DNA of 21,196 nt, taken from 73-13 sp035556395 (GTDB lineage: Bacteria; Actinomycetota; Actinomycetes; Actinomycetales; Microbacteriaceae). The notes beneath the pieces are model-generated. The model did not search any database, was not told the DNA's origin, and worked only from the letters and a program-made list of their open reading frames with translations. Within the stretch, counting starts at the first letter, position 1, and each line of letters begins with the position of its first letter. The stretch lies in NCBI GenBank assembly GCA_035556395.1, contig DATMFB010000203.1, forward strand, positions 1 through 21,196. Direction: 5' to 3'. This document shows, in pieces, positions 7,001 through 15,167 of this stretch. The position numbers and the translations under genes were made by a program.

Positions 7001-9523
7001 ATGCCCAAGCCCGTTCGCGCTGCGAGCCGCTTTGCCCTGGGAGCCATCGCGGCTCTCGCTCTCGTCTTCGGCGGCCTCACGGCCCCGGCCTTCGCGGATG
7101 ACGCGCCGCTCGAGACCCCGGTCTCCGAGTCGGTGGAGACGCCGACGACTTCGGTCGAGGAGGTTGTCTCCGAGGGTGAGGTGCTGGCGGAGGGGTCTCA
7201 AGAGACGGCCTCGACCGACGAGGAGTCGGCTGAGGAGGCATCGGGGTCCATCGTGCCGATGAGCTTCGGCACCATGAGCGTCGAGGACGACCCGGTCGCG
7301 TCGGTGGTGGCGGAGTTGAACGAGGCGGGGACGCAGGTGACGGTGACGGGCTCGTTGCCGGCCACTCGGCTTGGGGCGACGGCGCCGAATGTCGGGGTGG
7401 AGATCCCGCTGGGTGTGTATCTGATGTGGTGCGCGGAGCCGGCTGAGGGTGTTCGGGCCAGCGGTGCGCTGTGTGACAGCGCGAAGCAGGTGTGGATCGC
7501 TTCGGCCTCGGCCCCACCGGCCACGGTGGTCGGCTCGGTCGATGACGGCTGGTGGACCTTCACCGCCACGGTGAATGTCACGGACACGTTCGGCACTCAC
7601 GAGTGCCTCGCCGATGGTGACGAGCAGTGCGGCATCTATGTGCGTCCGGACCACCGGTTCGGGACCGCGATCACCGACCTGGACGGCTTCTACCCGGTCA
7701 CGTTCGACGCAACCCCGGCGCCCGCTACAGCGACTACGACGGTGCTGGCGACAAACGTCTCGACCCTCACCGTCGGCGACTCGGTGACAGTTACGGCATC
7801 GGTGAGTCCGATCATCGCCGCCGGATCGGTGAGCTTCACCGACGGCGTCACCATCGTGGGGACCGCAGCAGTCAGCGGCGGTGTCGCGACGGTGACCGTG
7901 TCGCCCACGCAAGGGGCGCACAGCTACCGAGCGCAGTTCGTGCCTGCTGACACGGGGGCCTATGCGACATCGACCTCCGCAGCTGTGAACGTGCAGGTCA
8001 ACGCTGCGCCGGTCGCCGCGTCCGGCTCGCTGAGCTGGGGGATCAAGGCGTCGTTCAACTCGTACATCACCACGATCGCGGCGGGCACCATCTCGCTCTC
8101 GGGCGGCGCCTCGAGCTTCGGCAGCGGGTACTACTTCCCGCAGACCGGTGGCGGTGACTGGTCGTCGGCGGCCCAGCTCGGAACGGTGCCGTTCGCCGGT
8201 TCCGTGCACTACTACGGGCACAGCGGCGCCCTGGACGTGACGTTCTCGAGCCCGACGATCGTCGTGCACAGCGCCTCGAGTGCGACGCTCTACATGAACG
8301 GCGTCGCGTTCGCGAACCTCAACCTCGCTGCGGCGTCGAAGTCGGTCGGTGCGGGCGGTGACGTGACCTGGTCGGGCGTCCCCGCGACGCTGACCTCGGG
8401 CGGTGCCGCGGCATTCGCCGGGTTCTACAACGCGGGCGACGGGCTCGACTCGCTGACCTTCACGGCGGGCTCCGCGGCCTCAGGCATCGGCGGCGGCACG
8501 ACCGTCGTCGCGTCGGCCGCCGCGTCGACCCAGCGCACCCCGGCGCCGACGCCCCCCGCGACAACGGGCGTCACCGTCGTCGGCGGCGCGCCGACCCAGG
8601 GTGGCACTGTCACGATCGAGGCGTCCGGCTTCCAGCCGAACGAAGAGGGCATCCTCATCGTGATCTACTCCGACCCGGTGGTGCTCGGCACCGTCAAGGC
8701 GGATGCGGCCGGCGTCGCGCGCTGGACGGGCAAGCTCCCGACCACGCTGAGCGGTGTGCACACGCTCACTATGCAGGGTTCGGTCTCGCACGGCACCGTC
8801 GTGACGATCAAGCCGTCGGTCGTCGCGGCCGCGGCCGGCTCCTGCACGATCTCCGATGCCACGCTCACCTGGGGCTTCAAGGAGTCGTTCCGGGCGTACA
8901 TCACGAGCACGATCGCGAACGGCGAGTGGACCGTGGCGGACGGCGCCTCGTACGAGACCCCGGAGTTCTCGTGGTCGGGTACGGGATCGCTCGACCCGGA
9001 GACGGAGACCGGCGACCTCGCATTCGAAGGATCGGTGCGGTTCACCGGCCACGGAGGCGCGCTCGACACGACGATCGCGAACCCGAGGGTCGTCCTCAGC
9101 GCCGACGGCGCGGTGCTCCTGCTGGACATCAGCGGCACGACGCAGGACGGCTCCGAGGTGAACTCGCAGAGCATCGAGTTCGCGACGCTCGACCTGAGCG
9201 CCGCGTCGCCCGCGGAAGCCGATGGCACGCTGACCTGGACCGCGATTCCCGCGGTGCTCACGGAAGCCGGCTCGGCGGCCTTCGGGACCTACGACGCCGG
9301 CGAGTCGCTCGACCCGCTGACGCTGGTCATCGCACTGCCCTCGGATTGCGGAGCGGTCGCGGAAGATGGCTCGGCGCCCGGTCCCGAGGTCACGACGGCC
9401 ATCGACGACCAGTCGAACGCACCGGATCTCGCGTGGCTCTGGTGGCTCATCGGCGGACTCGTCGTGCTCGCGATCGTCATCGCGATCATCGTGACGGTCG
9501 TCCGGCGGCGCAGCGCCCAGTAG
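7001..9523 (+). CDS. Cell-surface heme-binding protein with two HtaA domains
   Basis: 840-residue exported protein likely to capture heme at the cell surface for HmuT. Order: signal peptide cleaved near A32 (APAFA); Glu/Thr/Ser-rich linker to about 90; neocarzinostatin-like beta domain often found before HtaA modules (about 95-240) with four Cys; bacterial Ig-like repeat (about 245-337); HtaA domain 1 (about 341-490); short second Ig-like stretch (about 520-605); HtaA domain 2 (about 615-780); one C-terminal membrane helix (about 811-833) with the tail VRRRSAQ. Each HtaA domain keeps the Tyr/His/Tyr heme-contact pattern: WGIKASFNSY355, YGH407SGALD, FY476NAG; and WGFKESFRAY633, GH684GGALD, TY764DAG. 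C615 and C783 bracket domain 2 and could form a disulfide. There is no LPXTG sorting motif. A GGAAGA site lies 11 bases before the ATG. It is divergent from hmuO and shares its DtxR control. Calling it htaA itself would over-reach, since several Hta proteins share this domain. Confidence 0.93.
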   Translation: MPKPVRAASRFALGAIAALALVFGGLTAPAFADDAPLETPVSESVETPTTSVEEVVSEGEVLAEGSQETASTDEESAEEASGSIVPMSFGTMSVEDDPVASVVAELNEAGTQVTVTGSLPATRLGATAPNVGVEIPLGVYLMWCAEPAEGVRASGALCDSAKQVWIASASAPPATVVGSVDDGWWTFTATVNVTDTFGTHECLADGDEQCGIYVRPDHRFGTAITDLDGFYPVTFDATPAPATATTTVLATNVSTLTVGDSVTVTASVSPIIAAGSVSFTDGVTIVGTAAVSGGVATVTVSPTQGAHSYRAQFVPADTGAYATSTSAAVNVQVNAAPVAASGSLSWGIKASFNSYITTIAAGTISLSGGASSFGSGYYFPQTGGGDWSSAAQLGTVPFAGSVHYYGHSGALDVTFSSPTIVVHSASSATLYMNGVAFANLNLAAASKSVGAGGDVTWSGVPATLTSGGAAAFAGFYNAGDGLDSLTFTAGSAASGIGGGTTVVASAAASTQRTPAPTPPATTGVTVVGGAPTQGGTVTIEASGFQPNEEGILIVIYSDPVVLGTVKADAAGVARWTGKLPTTLSGVHTLTMQGSVSHGTVVTIKPSVVAAAAGSCTISDATLTWGFKESFRAYITSTIANGEWTVADGASYETPEFSWSGTGSLDPETETGDLAFEGSVRFTGHGGALDTTIANPRVVLSADGAVLLLDISGTTQDGSEVNSQSIEFATLDLSAASPAEADGTLTWTAIPAVLTEAGSAAFGTYDAGESLDPLTLVIALPSDCGAVAEDGSAPGPEVTTAIDDQSNAPDLAWLWWLIGGLVVLAIVIAIIVTVVRRRSAQ

Positions 9524-9531
9524 AGAAACCG

Positions 9532-9571
9532 GTGGCCGTCGCGGGCGTGATGCAGTGCCCGCGGCGGCCAC
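9532..9571. terminator. Strong hairpin between two convergent genes
   Basis: Fifteen-pair stem with one G-U pair: GTGGCCGTCGCGGGC (9532-9546) against GCCCGCGGCGGCCAC (9557-9571), ten-base loop. It starts nine bases after the HtaA-protein stop and 33 bases past the end of the GNAT gene. It is probably a bidirectional terminator, though no T-run follows. Confidence 0.72.
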
Positions 9572-9603
9572 TCGGCCTTTCCGGGGCTGGGCAGACGAAG
9601 CGG

Positions 9604-9897
9604 CTACGCGGGGGGCGGCGTCACGATGAGGTCGGCGACCTCAGGGTGGTCGGGCACCCAGCCCGCAATGAACGGGCAGCTGGGGATGACGCCGAGGCCC
9701 TGGGCCCGGGCGTCCTCGAACGCGCGCTCCGCCAGCAGCCCCGCGAGCCCCTGACCGCGGTGGCTCGGCTGGACGACCGTGTGCTGCAGATCGATGACGC
9801 CGTCCGACAGCGCGTAGGAGAGGAAGCCGCCGACCTCGCCGTCGACGACGACCTCGTAGCGGGACTCGGCGGGATTGTTCGCGACCGTGGCGCTCAT
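9604..9897 (-). CDS. Small GNAT-like N-acetyltransferase (YjdJ/Acetyltransf_CG type)
   Basis: 97-residue single-domain member of the short GCN5-related acetyltransferase family (COG2388 type). It has the acetyl-CoA pyrophosphate-binding loop V.PSHRGQGLAGLLAERAFEDAR (residues about 42-64; R/Q-x-x-G-x-A pattern), followed by the family-specific IPSCPFIAGWVPDHPE. The compact DGEVGGFLSY strand at the N-terminus is also typical. The substrate is unknown for this family. The ATG is preceded by TAGGGT and a six-base gap with no ribosome site, so the gene looks leaderless. It is divergent from the vanY-like gene with only 30 bp between start codons. Confidence 0.88.
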   Translation of the reverse strand: MSATVANNPAESRYEVVVDGEVGGFLSYALSDGVIDLQHTVVQPSHRGQGLAGLLAERAFEDARAQGLGVIPSCPFIAGWVPDHPEVADLIVTPPPA

Positions 9898-9927
9898 GCT
9901 CCGACCCTAGACCGGTAGCCTGACGCG
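9898..9927. promoter_or_regulatory. 30-bp divergent promoter region with two facing leaderless -10 elements
   Basis: Leftward -10 TAGGGT (9909-9904) is six bases from the GNAT ATG. Rightward -10 TAGCCT (9916-9921) is six bases from the VanY ATG. Only six bases separate the two -10 hexamers, so each gene's -35 must lie inside the opposite coding region. Confidence 0.55.
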
Positions 9928-10746
9928 ATGGCCGGCGAGCGACCGAATTACCCGAGGCGCCGCATGATCGCGGCACTCGTCGTGATCGCGGCGATCGCGA
10001 TCATCGTGACGGCGGTCGTCCTCGTCGCGCGCGGGATCGGCGGAGTAGAGACGGGAGAGGCGACCTCCCCACCGGCGCCGAGTTCCGCGCCGAGTGCGAC
10101 CCCGACGCCGGCAGCAGCGGAGGAAGTCGAGGCTGAGACCCCGCCGCCGTTGCCCGCGATCGGCACTTGCTGGGGTGACCCGGGCGACGTCACCGTGCTC
10201 GTGAACAAGCACCACCCGCTCTGCCCCCTGGACTACTATCCCGAGCTCGCCTCCGTCGACAGCACGGGCGGAGAGCTGCGTCCGGAGGCCGCGAACGCGA
10301 TGAACGCGATGAACGCGGCGCTCGAGGCGGAGACGGGCCTCTGGCTCTTCTCGGCGAGCGCGTTCCGCAGCTACGACACGCAGATCTCGACGTACGGCGG
10401 CTGGGTCGAGCAGGACGGGCAGGCGGTCGCCGACACGTACAGCGCCCGGCCGGGTCACAGCGAGCATCAGACGGGACTCGCGATGGACGTGGGGGCATCC
10501 AGTTGCGGTTGCACCGACGAGCCGTTCGGCTATACCCCCGAGGGCGAGTGGGTCGCCCAGAACGCGTGGCGTTTCGGCTTCATCGTCCGCTACCCGCAGG
10601 GATACGAGTGGATGACGGGATACATCTGGGAGCCGTGGCACTTGCGCTACGTCGGTCCGCAGGTCGCCGCGACGATGCATGACGCGGGCATCGCGACGCT
10701 GGAGGAGTACTACCGGACCGGCCCAGCAGCCGACTACGCGGGCTGA
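9928..10746 (+). CDS. D-alanyl-D-alanine carboxypeptidase family protein (VanY/M15B), membrane-anchored
   Basis: 272-residue peptidoglycan peptidase predicted to trim the terminal D-Ala from stem peptides outside the cell. A short basic N-terminus (RPNYPRRR) precedes one membrane helix (about 13-35), then an Ala/Pro/Ser/Glu-rich linker to about 75, then the VanY domain. Zinc ligands are visible in SEHQTGLAMD (H180 and D187) and EPWH (catalytic E235, zinc ligand H238). The AFRSYDTQ stretch before them is the usual substrate-loop region. C-terminal EEYYRTGPAADYAG has no known motif. No lipobox is seen, so it is probably an uncleaved-anchor protein. It is convergent with the LacI-type gene with 13 bp between stops. 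There is no vancomycin-resistance cluster here, so a housekeeping wall role is likelier. Confidence 0.92.
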   Translation: MAGERPNYPRRRMIAALVVIAAIAIIVTAVVLVARGIGGVETGEATSPPAPSSAPSATPTPAAAEEVEAETPPPLPAIGTCWGDPGDVTVLVNKHHPLCPLDYYPELASVDSTGGELRPEAANAMNAMNAALEAETGLWLFSASAFRSYDTQISTYGGWVEQDGQAVADTYSARPGHSEHQTGLAMDVGASSCGCTDEPFGYTPEGEWVAQNAWRFGFIVRYPQGYEWMTGYIWEPWHLRYVGPQVAATMHDAGIATLEEYYRTGPAADYAG

Positions 10747-10759
10747 GCCGGGTTGGCCG

Positions 10760-11782
10760 TCAGACCGACTCGCGCTCGATGAGGCGGGTGGCCATGATCG
10801 TCTTGCGCTGGACCGGTCGCCCCTCGATCAGGCGCACGAGCACCTCGGCGATCTTGGCGCCCTGGGCCGTCGTCGGCTGCTCCATCGTCGTGAGCGGCGG
10901 GTCGGCCTCCACCGCGAAGCGGTCGTTGTCGATCGCGATCACGGACACGTCCCTCGGCACGGCGATGCCGTGCGCCTTGAGCTCGATGAGCGCGGCGTTC
11001 GCCATCTGGGCCGATGCGACGAACAGCCCGTCGAACTCCTCATCGCGGGCGAGCAGCCGCTTGAGCGCTTCGGCGCCCGCCTCGGGGGTGAAGTCGCCGA
11101 CCTCGATGGGACCCGGCTCGAGCCCCGCCGTGACGATCGCGTCGAGCCATCCCGCGAGACGGTCGATGCCCGCCGCCATGTCCTGCGGGCCGGCGATCGT
11201 CGCGATCCGGCGCCGACCGCGTTCGATCAGGTACTCGGTCGCGGTCTTCGCGGCCGCCGTGTTGTCGACGTCGACGATGACCGCGTCGTCGTCGTGGGTC
11301 ACGGTCGGTCGGCCGCTGAAGACGATCGGCAGGCGTCCGGCGAGCTCGACGTAGGAGCGGTCGTCGCTGTGGGTGGAGAGGATGAGCGCGCCGTCGACGC
11401 CGCCGCCCCGCAGGTAGCGCGCGGTCCTGCCCGGGTCCGTCTCGGACGCGACGAGGAGGGTCAGCGTGTACGGGCTGCGCGCGAGATGGTCGGCGACGCC
11501 TTCGACGACCGCCGCGAAGTACGGGTCGGCGAAGAATCGGCTCGTGCCTTCCGGGATGACGAGCGCGATCGAATGAGAACGCCGGCTCGCGAGACTGCGT
11601 GCGGCGAGGTTCGGCGCGTACCCGAGCTCCGCGATGGCGCGCTCCACGGCTGCCCGCGCCTCGTCGGTCACCTTCGGCGAGCCGTTGACCACCCGGGACA
11701 CCGTCGATCGCGAGACACCGGCCCGCTCCGCAACCGCCTCGAGGGTCGGTGCGGTGCGATCGGCGGAGGGGCGGATGGTCAT
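10760..11782 (-). CDS. LacI-family transcriptional repressor, CebR-like
   Basis: 340-residue LacI/GalR repressor. The N-terminal HTH and hinge are clear: TLEAVAERAGVSRSTVSRVVNG (13-34) and hinge AARSLASRRS (60-69). A periplasmic-binding-like sugar-sensing domain follows (about 70-338). The ATG at 11782 is preferred for its GAGGA site four bases upstream; an in-frame GTG at 11809 would add nine residues. It is the last gene on the strand of the binding protein/permease/GH1 operon, 31 bp after the GH1 stop. The operon's leader carries TGGGAGCGCTCCCA, the box bound by the cellobiose repressors CebR/CelR of Streptomyces and Thermobifida, so this protein is the obvious candidate to bind it and be released by cellobiose or a similar sugar. 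The effector is inferred. Confidence 0.9.
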   Translation of the reverse strand: MTIRPSADRTAPTLEAVAERAGVSRSTVSRVVNGSPKVTDEARAAVERAIAELGYAPNLAARSLASRRSHSIALVIPEGTSRFFADPYFAAVVEGVADHLARSPYTLTLLVASETDPGRTARYLRGGGVDGALILSTHSDDRSYVELAGRLPIVFSGRPTVTHDDDAVIVDVDNTAAAKTATEYLIERGRRRIATIAGPQDMAAGIDRLAGWLDAIVTAGLEPGPIEVGDFTPEAGAEALKRLLARDEEFDGLFVASAQMANAALIELKAHGIAVPRDVSVIAIDNDRFAVEADPPLTTMEQPTTAQGAKIAEVLVRLIEGRPVQRKTIMATRLIERESV

Positions 11783-11813
11783 GCGATCCTCGGGTTCGGG
11801 GGCAGGCACCAGG

Positions 11814-13214
11814 CTAGCCGCGGACGGCGACCTCGGCCGCGATGAGCGCGGCGTAGGCGCGACCGCTGTCCTTCACGGTCCGCACGAGACTGTCGTAGTC
11901 GACTCGCACGATCCCGAATCGCTCGTCGTAGCCCCAGGCCCACTCGAAGTTGTCGAGCAGCGACCAGACGAAGTAGCCGCGCACGTCGGCCCCCTGCTCG
12001 ATCGCGTCGCCGATCGCCGCGACGTGGTCGAGGATGAACTCCGTCCGCTGCGCGTCGTGGACGAGGCCGTCCCCCGTGACGATGTCGTCGTAGGCGGCGC
12101 CGTTCTCCGTGACGTAGAGCGGCGGCAGTGCGTCGCCGTACTCCTGCCCGAGCCGGACGAGCAGGCGCGTGAGGCCGGCCGGATTGACCTCCCAGCCCAT
12201 CCCGGTCCGCGGCAGGTCGCGACCGGGGAACGTCACGAACTCGGACCCGGGATAGGGCGACGCGTAGTCGCGACCGGGTCGCGCCGTGCTCCCGTCGTTG
12301 CCGCCATCCGGATGCCCGCTCACCTGGTCGTCGTGGTAGTGGTTCACGCCGAGGAAGTCGATCGGCTGCCGGATCGCGGCGAGGTCGCCGTCCTGGACCG
12401 GCACGCTCCACCCCGCGGCGCCGATGTCCGCGAGGACGTCATCCGGGTAGCGCCCGAGCAGCAGCGGCTCGAGGTACATCCGGTTGAAGAGGCCGTCGAT
12501 CCGGCGGGCTGCGTCGAGGTCGGCCAGGTCGGCCGGATCGCGCGGCACGGCGGTCGTGAGGTTGAGCGTGATGCCGATCGACTCGACGCCTCGCTCGCGC
12601 AGTGCACGCACCGCGAGACCGTGCGCGAGGTGCTGGTGGTGGAGCGCCGCGAAGGCCTCGGCGGGGGATTGCCGGCCCGGTGCGTGCTCGCCGCTCGCAT
12701 AGCCGAGCATCGAGGAGCACCACGGCTCGTTGAACGTCGTCCAATGGGTGACCCGATCCCCGAGCGCCTCATGCACCGTCACCGCGTATTCGGCGAATCG
12801 CAGCGCGGTGTCGCGATCCGCCCACCCGCCGCGCTCCTGGAGCGCCTGGGGCAGGTCCCAGTGGTACAGCGTGAGCCAGGGCAGGATGTCCGCGCCGAGC
12901 AGGTCGTCGACGAGACGGCTGTAGAAGTCGATCCCCGCCGGATTGGGGGCGCCTGCCCCCGGCCGCACCCGCGGCCAGCTCACCGAGAAGCGGTACGCCT
13001 GGAGTCCGAGGTCGCGCATGATCGCGACGTCCTCGGCGATCCGGTGGTAGTGGTCGACGGCGACCTCGGGGGTGTCCCCGTTCGCGATCGCCCCGGGCAC
13101 TCGCGCGAACGCGTCCCAGATCGAGTCGTCCTTGCCGTCCTCGTGGGCCGCGCCTTCGATCTGCGCGGCCGCCGTGGCGGACCCCCAGATGAAGTCCCCA
13201 GGAAATCTGCTCAT
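11814..13214 (-). CDS. Beta-glucosidase, glycoside hydrolase family 1
   Basis: 466-residue cytoplasmic GH1 enzyme (no signal peptide) that should release glucose from cellobiose or other beta-glucosides after import. N-terminal FPGDFIWGSATAAAQIEGA is the family start signature. Acid/base E163 lies in TFNEPW, nucleophile E370 in YVTENGAAYDD, and the C-terminal SLLDNFEWAWGYDERFGIV is the aglycone/glucone-site signature. Length is normal. The ATG lies two bases after the permease stop, so it is translationally coupled. It corresponds in role and position to bglC in the Streptomyces cebEFG-bglC cluster. Phospho-beta-glucosidase activity is unlikely because the partner is an ABC importer, not a PTS. 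A longer upstream frame is a shadow of the permease gene. Confidence 0.94.
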   Translation of the reverse strand: MSRFPGDFIWGSATAAAQIEGAAHEDGKDDSIWDAFARVPGAIANGDTPEVAVDHYHRIAEDVAIMRDLGLQAYRFSVSWPRVRPGAGAPNPAGIDFYSRLVDDLLGADILPWLTLYHWDLPQALQERGGWADRDTALRFAEYAVTVHEALGDRVTHWTTFNEPWCSSMLGYASGEHAPGRQSPAEAFAALHHQHLAHGLAVRALRERGVESIGITLNLTTAVPRDPADLADLDAARRIDGLFNRMYLEPLLLGRYPDDVLADIGAAGWSVPVQDGDLAAIRQPIDFLGVNHYHDDQVSGHPDGGNDGSTARPGRDYASPYPGSEFVTFPGRDLPRTGMGWEVNPAGLTRLLVRLGQEYGDALPPLYVTENGAAYDDIVTGDGLVHDAQRTEFILDHVAAIGDAIEQGADVRGYFVWSLLDNFEWAWGYDERFGIVRVDYDSLVRTVKDSGRAYAALIAAEVAVRG

Positions 13215-13216
13215 GC

Positions 13217-14104
13217 TCAGCCCTTCACCGCCCCGGACATGATCCCCGCGACGAGCTGCTTGCCTGCGAGGACGAACAGGATCAGCAGGGGGATGATCGA
13301 CAGCACGACACCGGCCATGATCAGCGAGTAGTCGTCGAAGAAGTTGTTCGCCAGCGCCTGGAGCGCGACCGGCAGCGTCCGGCTGTCCTTGTCGAGGACG
13401 ATGAACGGCCAGAAGAAGTTCGTCCAGGTCTGGATGAAGGTGAAGAGCGCGAGCATCGCGGCGGCCGGGCGCGCGGCCGGGAGACCGACGTACCAGAACA
13501 CCTGGATCATGCTCGCCCCGTCGATCCGCGCGGCCTCGATGAGCTCGGGCGGCAGCGTCTGCTCGAGGTACTGCGTCATCCAGAAGACGCCGAACGCGCT
13601 CGTGAGGGCCGGGACGATGACTGCCCAGAGCGTGCCGGCGAGTTGCAGGTTGGCCATGACGATGTAGAGCGGGACGACCGCGAGCTGGGTCGGGACGGCC
13701 ATCGTCGCGATGACGAAGACGAGCAGACCGCGCCGGCCGCGGAAGTTCAGGCGGGCGAACGCGAAGCCGGCGAGGGTGGAGAAGATGACGACGAAGAAGG
13801 CGACGGTCGTCGAGACGACGACGCTGTTGAGGAGGGCGTTCCAGAAGTCCACCGAGGTGTTCTCCAGCACGCGCTGGACGTTGTAGAAGAAGTTCTCGCC
13901 CGGCCAGATCCACAGCGAGCGCTGCGTGATCGTCTGCGCGTCGCCGGTCGAGATCGTGAACGCGTACCAGAGCGGGTAGGCGGCGACGAGCAGGACGAGG
14001 ATCAGATACGCGTATCCCCCGAAGCCGGTGCGCCGGTTGAAGCCGCGCACTCGGCGGCGTGGGCGGATGGCGTGCTCGACGCCCGCGCTGCGCGTCGCGG
14101 TCAT
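13217..14104 (-). CDS. Carbohydrate ABC transporter permease (MalG/CebG type)
   Basis: 295-residue inner-membrane permease, one half of the sugar channel. It has a basic N-terminal tail (RPRRRVRGF) and about six membrane spans starting near residue 28 (YAYLILVLLVAAYPLWYAF). The ABC-contact EAA loop EAARIDGASMIQVFWYVGLP starts at E190. The C-terminal AGKQLVAGIMSGAVKG is typical of MalG-type subunits. The ATG overlaps the previous permease stop as ATGA, with GGAGG upstream. The open frame that continues 300 codons further upstream is an Arg/Pro-rich shadow of the other permease gene and was not used. Confidence 0.93.
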   Translation of the reverse strand: MTATRSAGVEHAIRPRRRVRGFNRRTGFGGYAYLILVLLVAAYPLWYAFTISTGDAQTITQRSLWIWPGENFFYNVQRVLENTSVDFWNALLNSVVVSTTVAFFVVIFSTLAGFAFARLNFRGRRGLLVFVIATMAVPTQLAVVPLYIVMANLQLAGTLWAVIVPALTSAFGVFWMTQYLEQTLPPELIEAARIDGASMIQVFWYVGLPAARPAAAMLALFTFIQTWTNFFWPFIVLDKDSRTLPVALQALANNFFDDYSLIMAGVVLSIIPLLILFVLAGKQLVAGIMSGAVKG

Positions 14105-15087
14105 CGGGACGCCTCCTTCCGGATGCGTCGGGATCTCGGGACGCCGACGCCGGAGATGCTCCGGGTGATCGCGAGATTGATCAGGCCGATGAGCAGGATG
14201 ATGAGGAAGAGGAGCCAGGCGATCGCCGCGGCCCGGCCGAAGTTGCCGTTCTCCCGCCATCCCGTGTTCTGGATGAGCATCGTGATCGTGAGCCACTGCT
14301 TGTCGTTGCCGCCGCGACCGTACTGGTCGTAGAGCGTCGGCTCGTCGAAGATCTGCAGGCCGCCGATGGTCGAGGTGATGACGACGAAGATGATCGTCGG
14401 CCGCAGGCTCGGGATCGTGATGCTGAAGAAGCGGCGCACGGCGTTCGCCCCGTCGATCATCGCGGCCTCGTGGTAGTCGCGGGGGACCGCCTGCATGGCG
14501 GCGAGGAGGATCAGGGCGTTGTAGCCGGTCCAGCGGAAGTTGACCATCGATGCGATCGCGATGTGGCTCGCGAACGCGTCGGAGTGCCAGGCGACCGGCG
14601 GGAGCCCGATCGTCTGGAGCAGGTTGTTCACGATGCCGAGCCGGTCGGCGAACATGAAGGAGAAGACGAGCGAGACGGCGACGGGCGTGAGCACGTAGGG
14701 GACCAGCACGCCCATTCGCCAGAACGTCTTGGCCCGGAGGTTCGTGTCCAGGACCGCGGCGATCGTGATCGCGAGGACGAGCTGCGGGACGGTCGAGAGC
14801 AGGAAGATGCTGATCGTGTTGCGCAGCGCGACCCAGAAGATCGGATTCTGCAGCGTGAAGAAGAAGTTGTCGAGGCCGATGTAGTCGCCCTCGCCGCCGA
14901 TGAGGCTCCACTCGTGGACGGAGACATAGGCGGTGTAGAGGAGGGGGAACAGCCCGGTGACGGCGAAGAGGAGGAAGAACGGCGAGATGTAGAGGTAGGG
15001 GGAGAGCTTGACGTCCCATCGGCTCAGCTGCTGACCGAAGCCGAGACGACGGACCGGGCGGTCGGTCGCGGCACTGCGATTCGACAT
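14101..15087 (-). CDS. Carbohydrate ABC transporter permease (MalF/CebF type)
   Basis: 328-residue inner-membrane permease pairing with the MalG-type subunit. First span is around residues 34-56 (YLYISPFFLLFAVTGLFPLLY), with about six spans in total. The EAA loop EAAMIDGANAVRRFFSITIP starts at E207. The ATG at 15087 has GAGGAA four bases upstream, which favours it over a GTG four codons earlier that would overlap that site. It lies 80 bp downstream of the binding-protein gene, a gap that holds a strong hairpin, so it may be expressed at a lower level than the binding protein. Confidence 0.93.
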   Translation of the reverse strand: MSNRSAATDRPVRRLGFGQQLSRWDVKLSPYLYISPFFLLFAVTGLFPLLYTAYVSVHEWSLIGGEGDYIGLDNFFFTLQNPIFWVALRNTISIFLLSTVPQLVLAITIAAVLDTNLRAKTFWRMGVLVPYVLTPVAVSLVFSFMFADRLGIVNNLLQTIGLPPVAWHSDAFASHIAIASMVNFRWTGYNALILLAAMQAVPRDYHEAAMIDGANAVRRFFSITIPSLRPTIIFVVITSTIGGLQIFDEPTLYDQYGRGGNDKQWLTITMLIQNTGWRENGNFGRAAAIAWLLFLIILLIGLINLAITRSISGVGVPRSRRIRKEASR

Positions 15088-15120
15088 GCGCTTCCTCACG
15101 GAGTGACGGGGCGGGGGCGG

Positions 15121-15157
15121 TGATGGCCGGGCCGGTCAGGGACCGACCCGGCCATCA
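15121..15157 (-). terminator. Intercistronic hairpin after the sugar-binding protein gene
   Basis: Eleven-pair perfect stem TGATGGCCGGG (15121-15131)/CCCGGCCATCA (15147-15157), then one mismatch, then a five-pair inner stem CGGTC/GACCG with a three-base loop. It begins 10 bases past the binding-protein stop and 33 bases before the permease ATG. No T-run follows, so it probably acts as an attenuator or 3'-end stabiliser rather than a full stop. Confidence 0.68.
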
Positions 15158-15167
15158 GTTCAGCAGG

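Noticed and set aside
6950..8269. Minus-strand open frame of 439 codons opposite the HtaA protein
   Set aside because: Arg/His-rich, no motif, and antisense to a protein with signal peptide, domains and membrane anchor.
8480..9571. Minus-strand open frame of 363 codons opposite the second HtaA domain
   Set aside because: Shadow frame; it also runs through the hairpin at 9532-9571 and starts at its edge.
9928..10746. Vancomycin-resistance gene
   Set aside because: The domain is VanY-like, but no vanH/A/X or two-component genes are nearby; such peptidases are common wall enzymes.
13215..13913. Longer GH1 protein with an extra N-terminal region
   Set aside because: The extension overlaps the MalG-type permease and lacks domain character; MSRFPGDFIWG is the canonical GH1 beginning.
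14105..15019. A 600-residue fusion permease
   Set aside because: The upstream 300 codons are a shadow of the separate MalF-type permease in another frame; a GGAGG site marks the real start at 14104.
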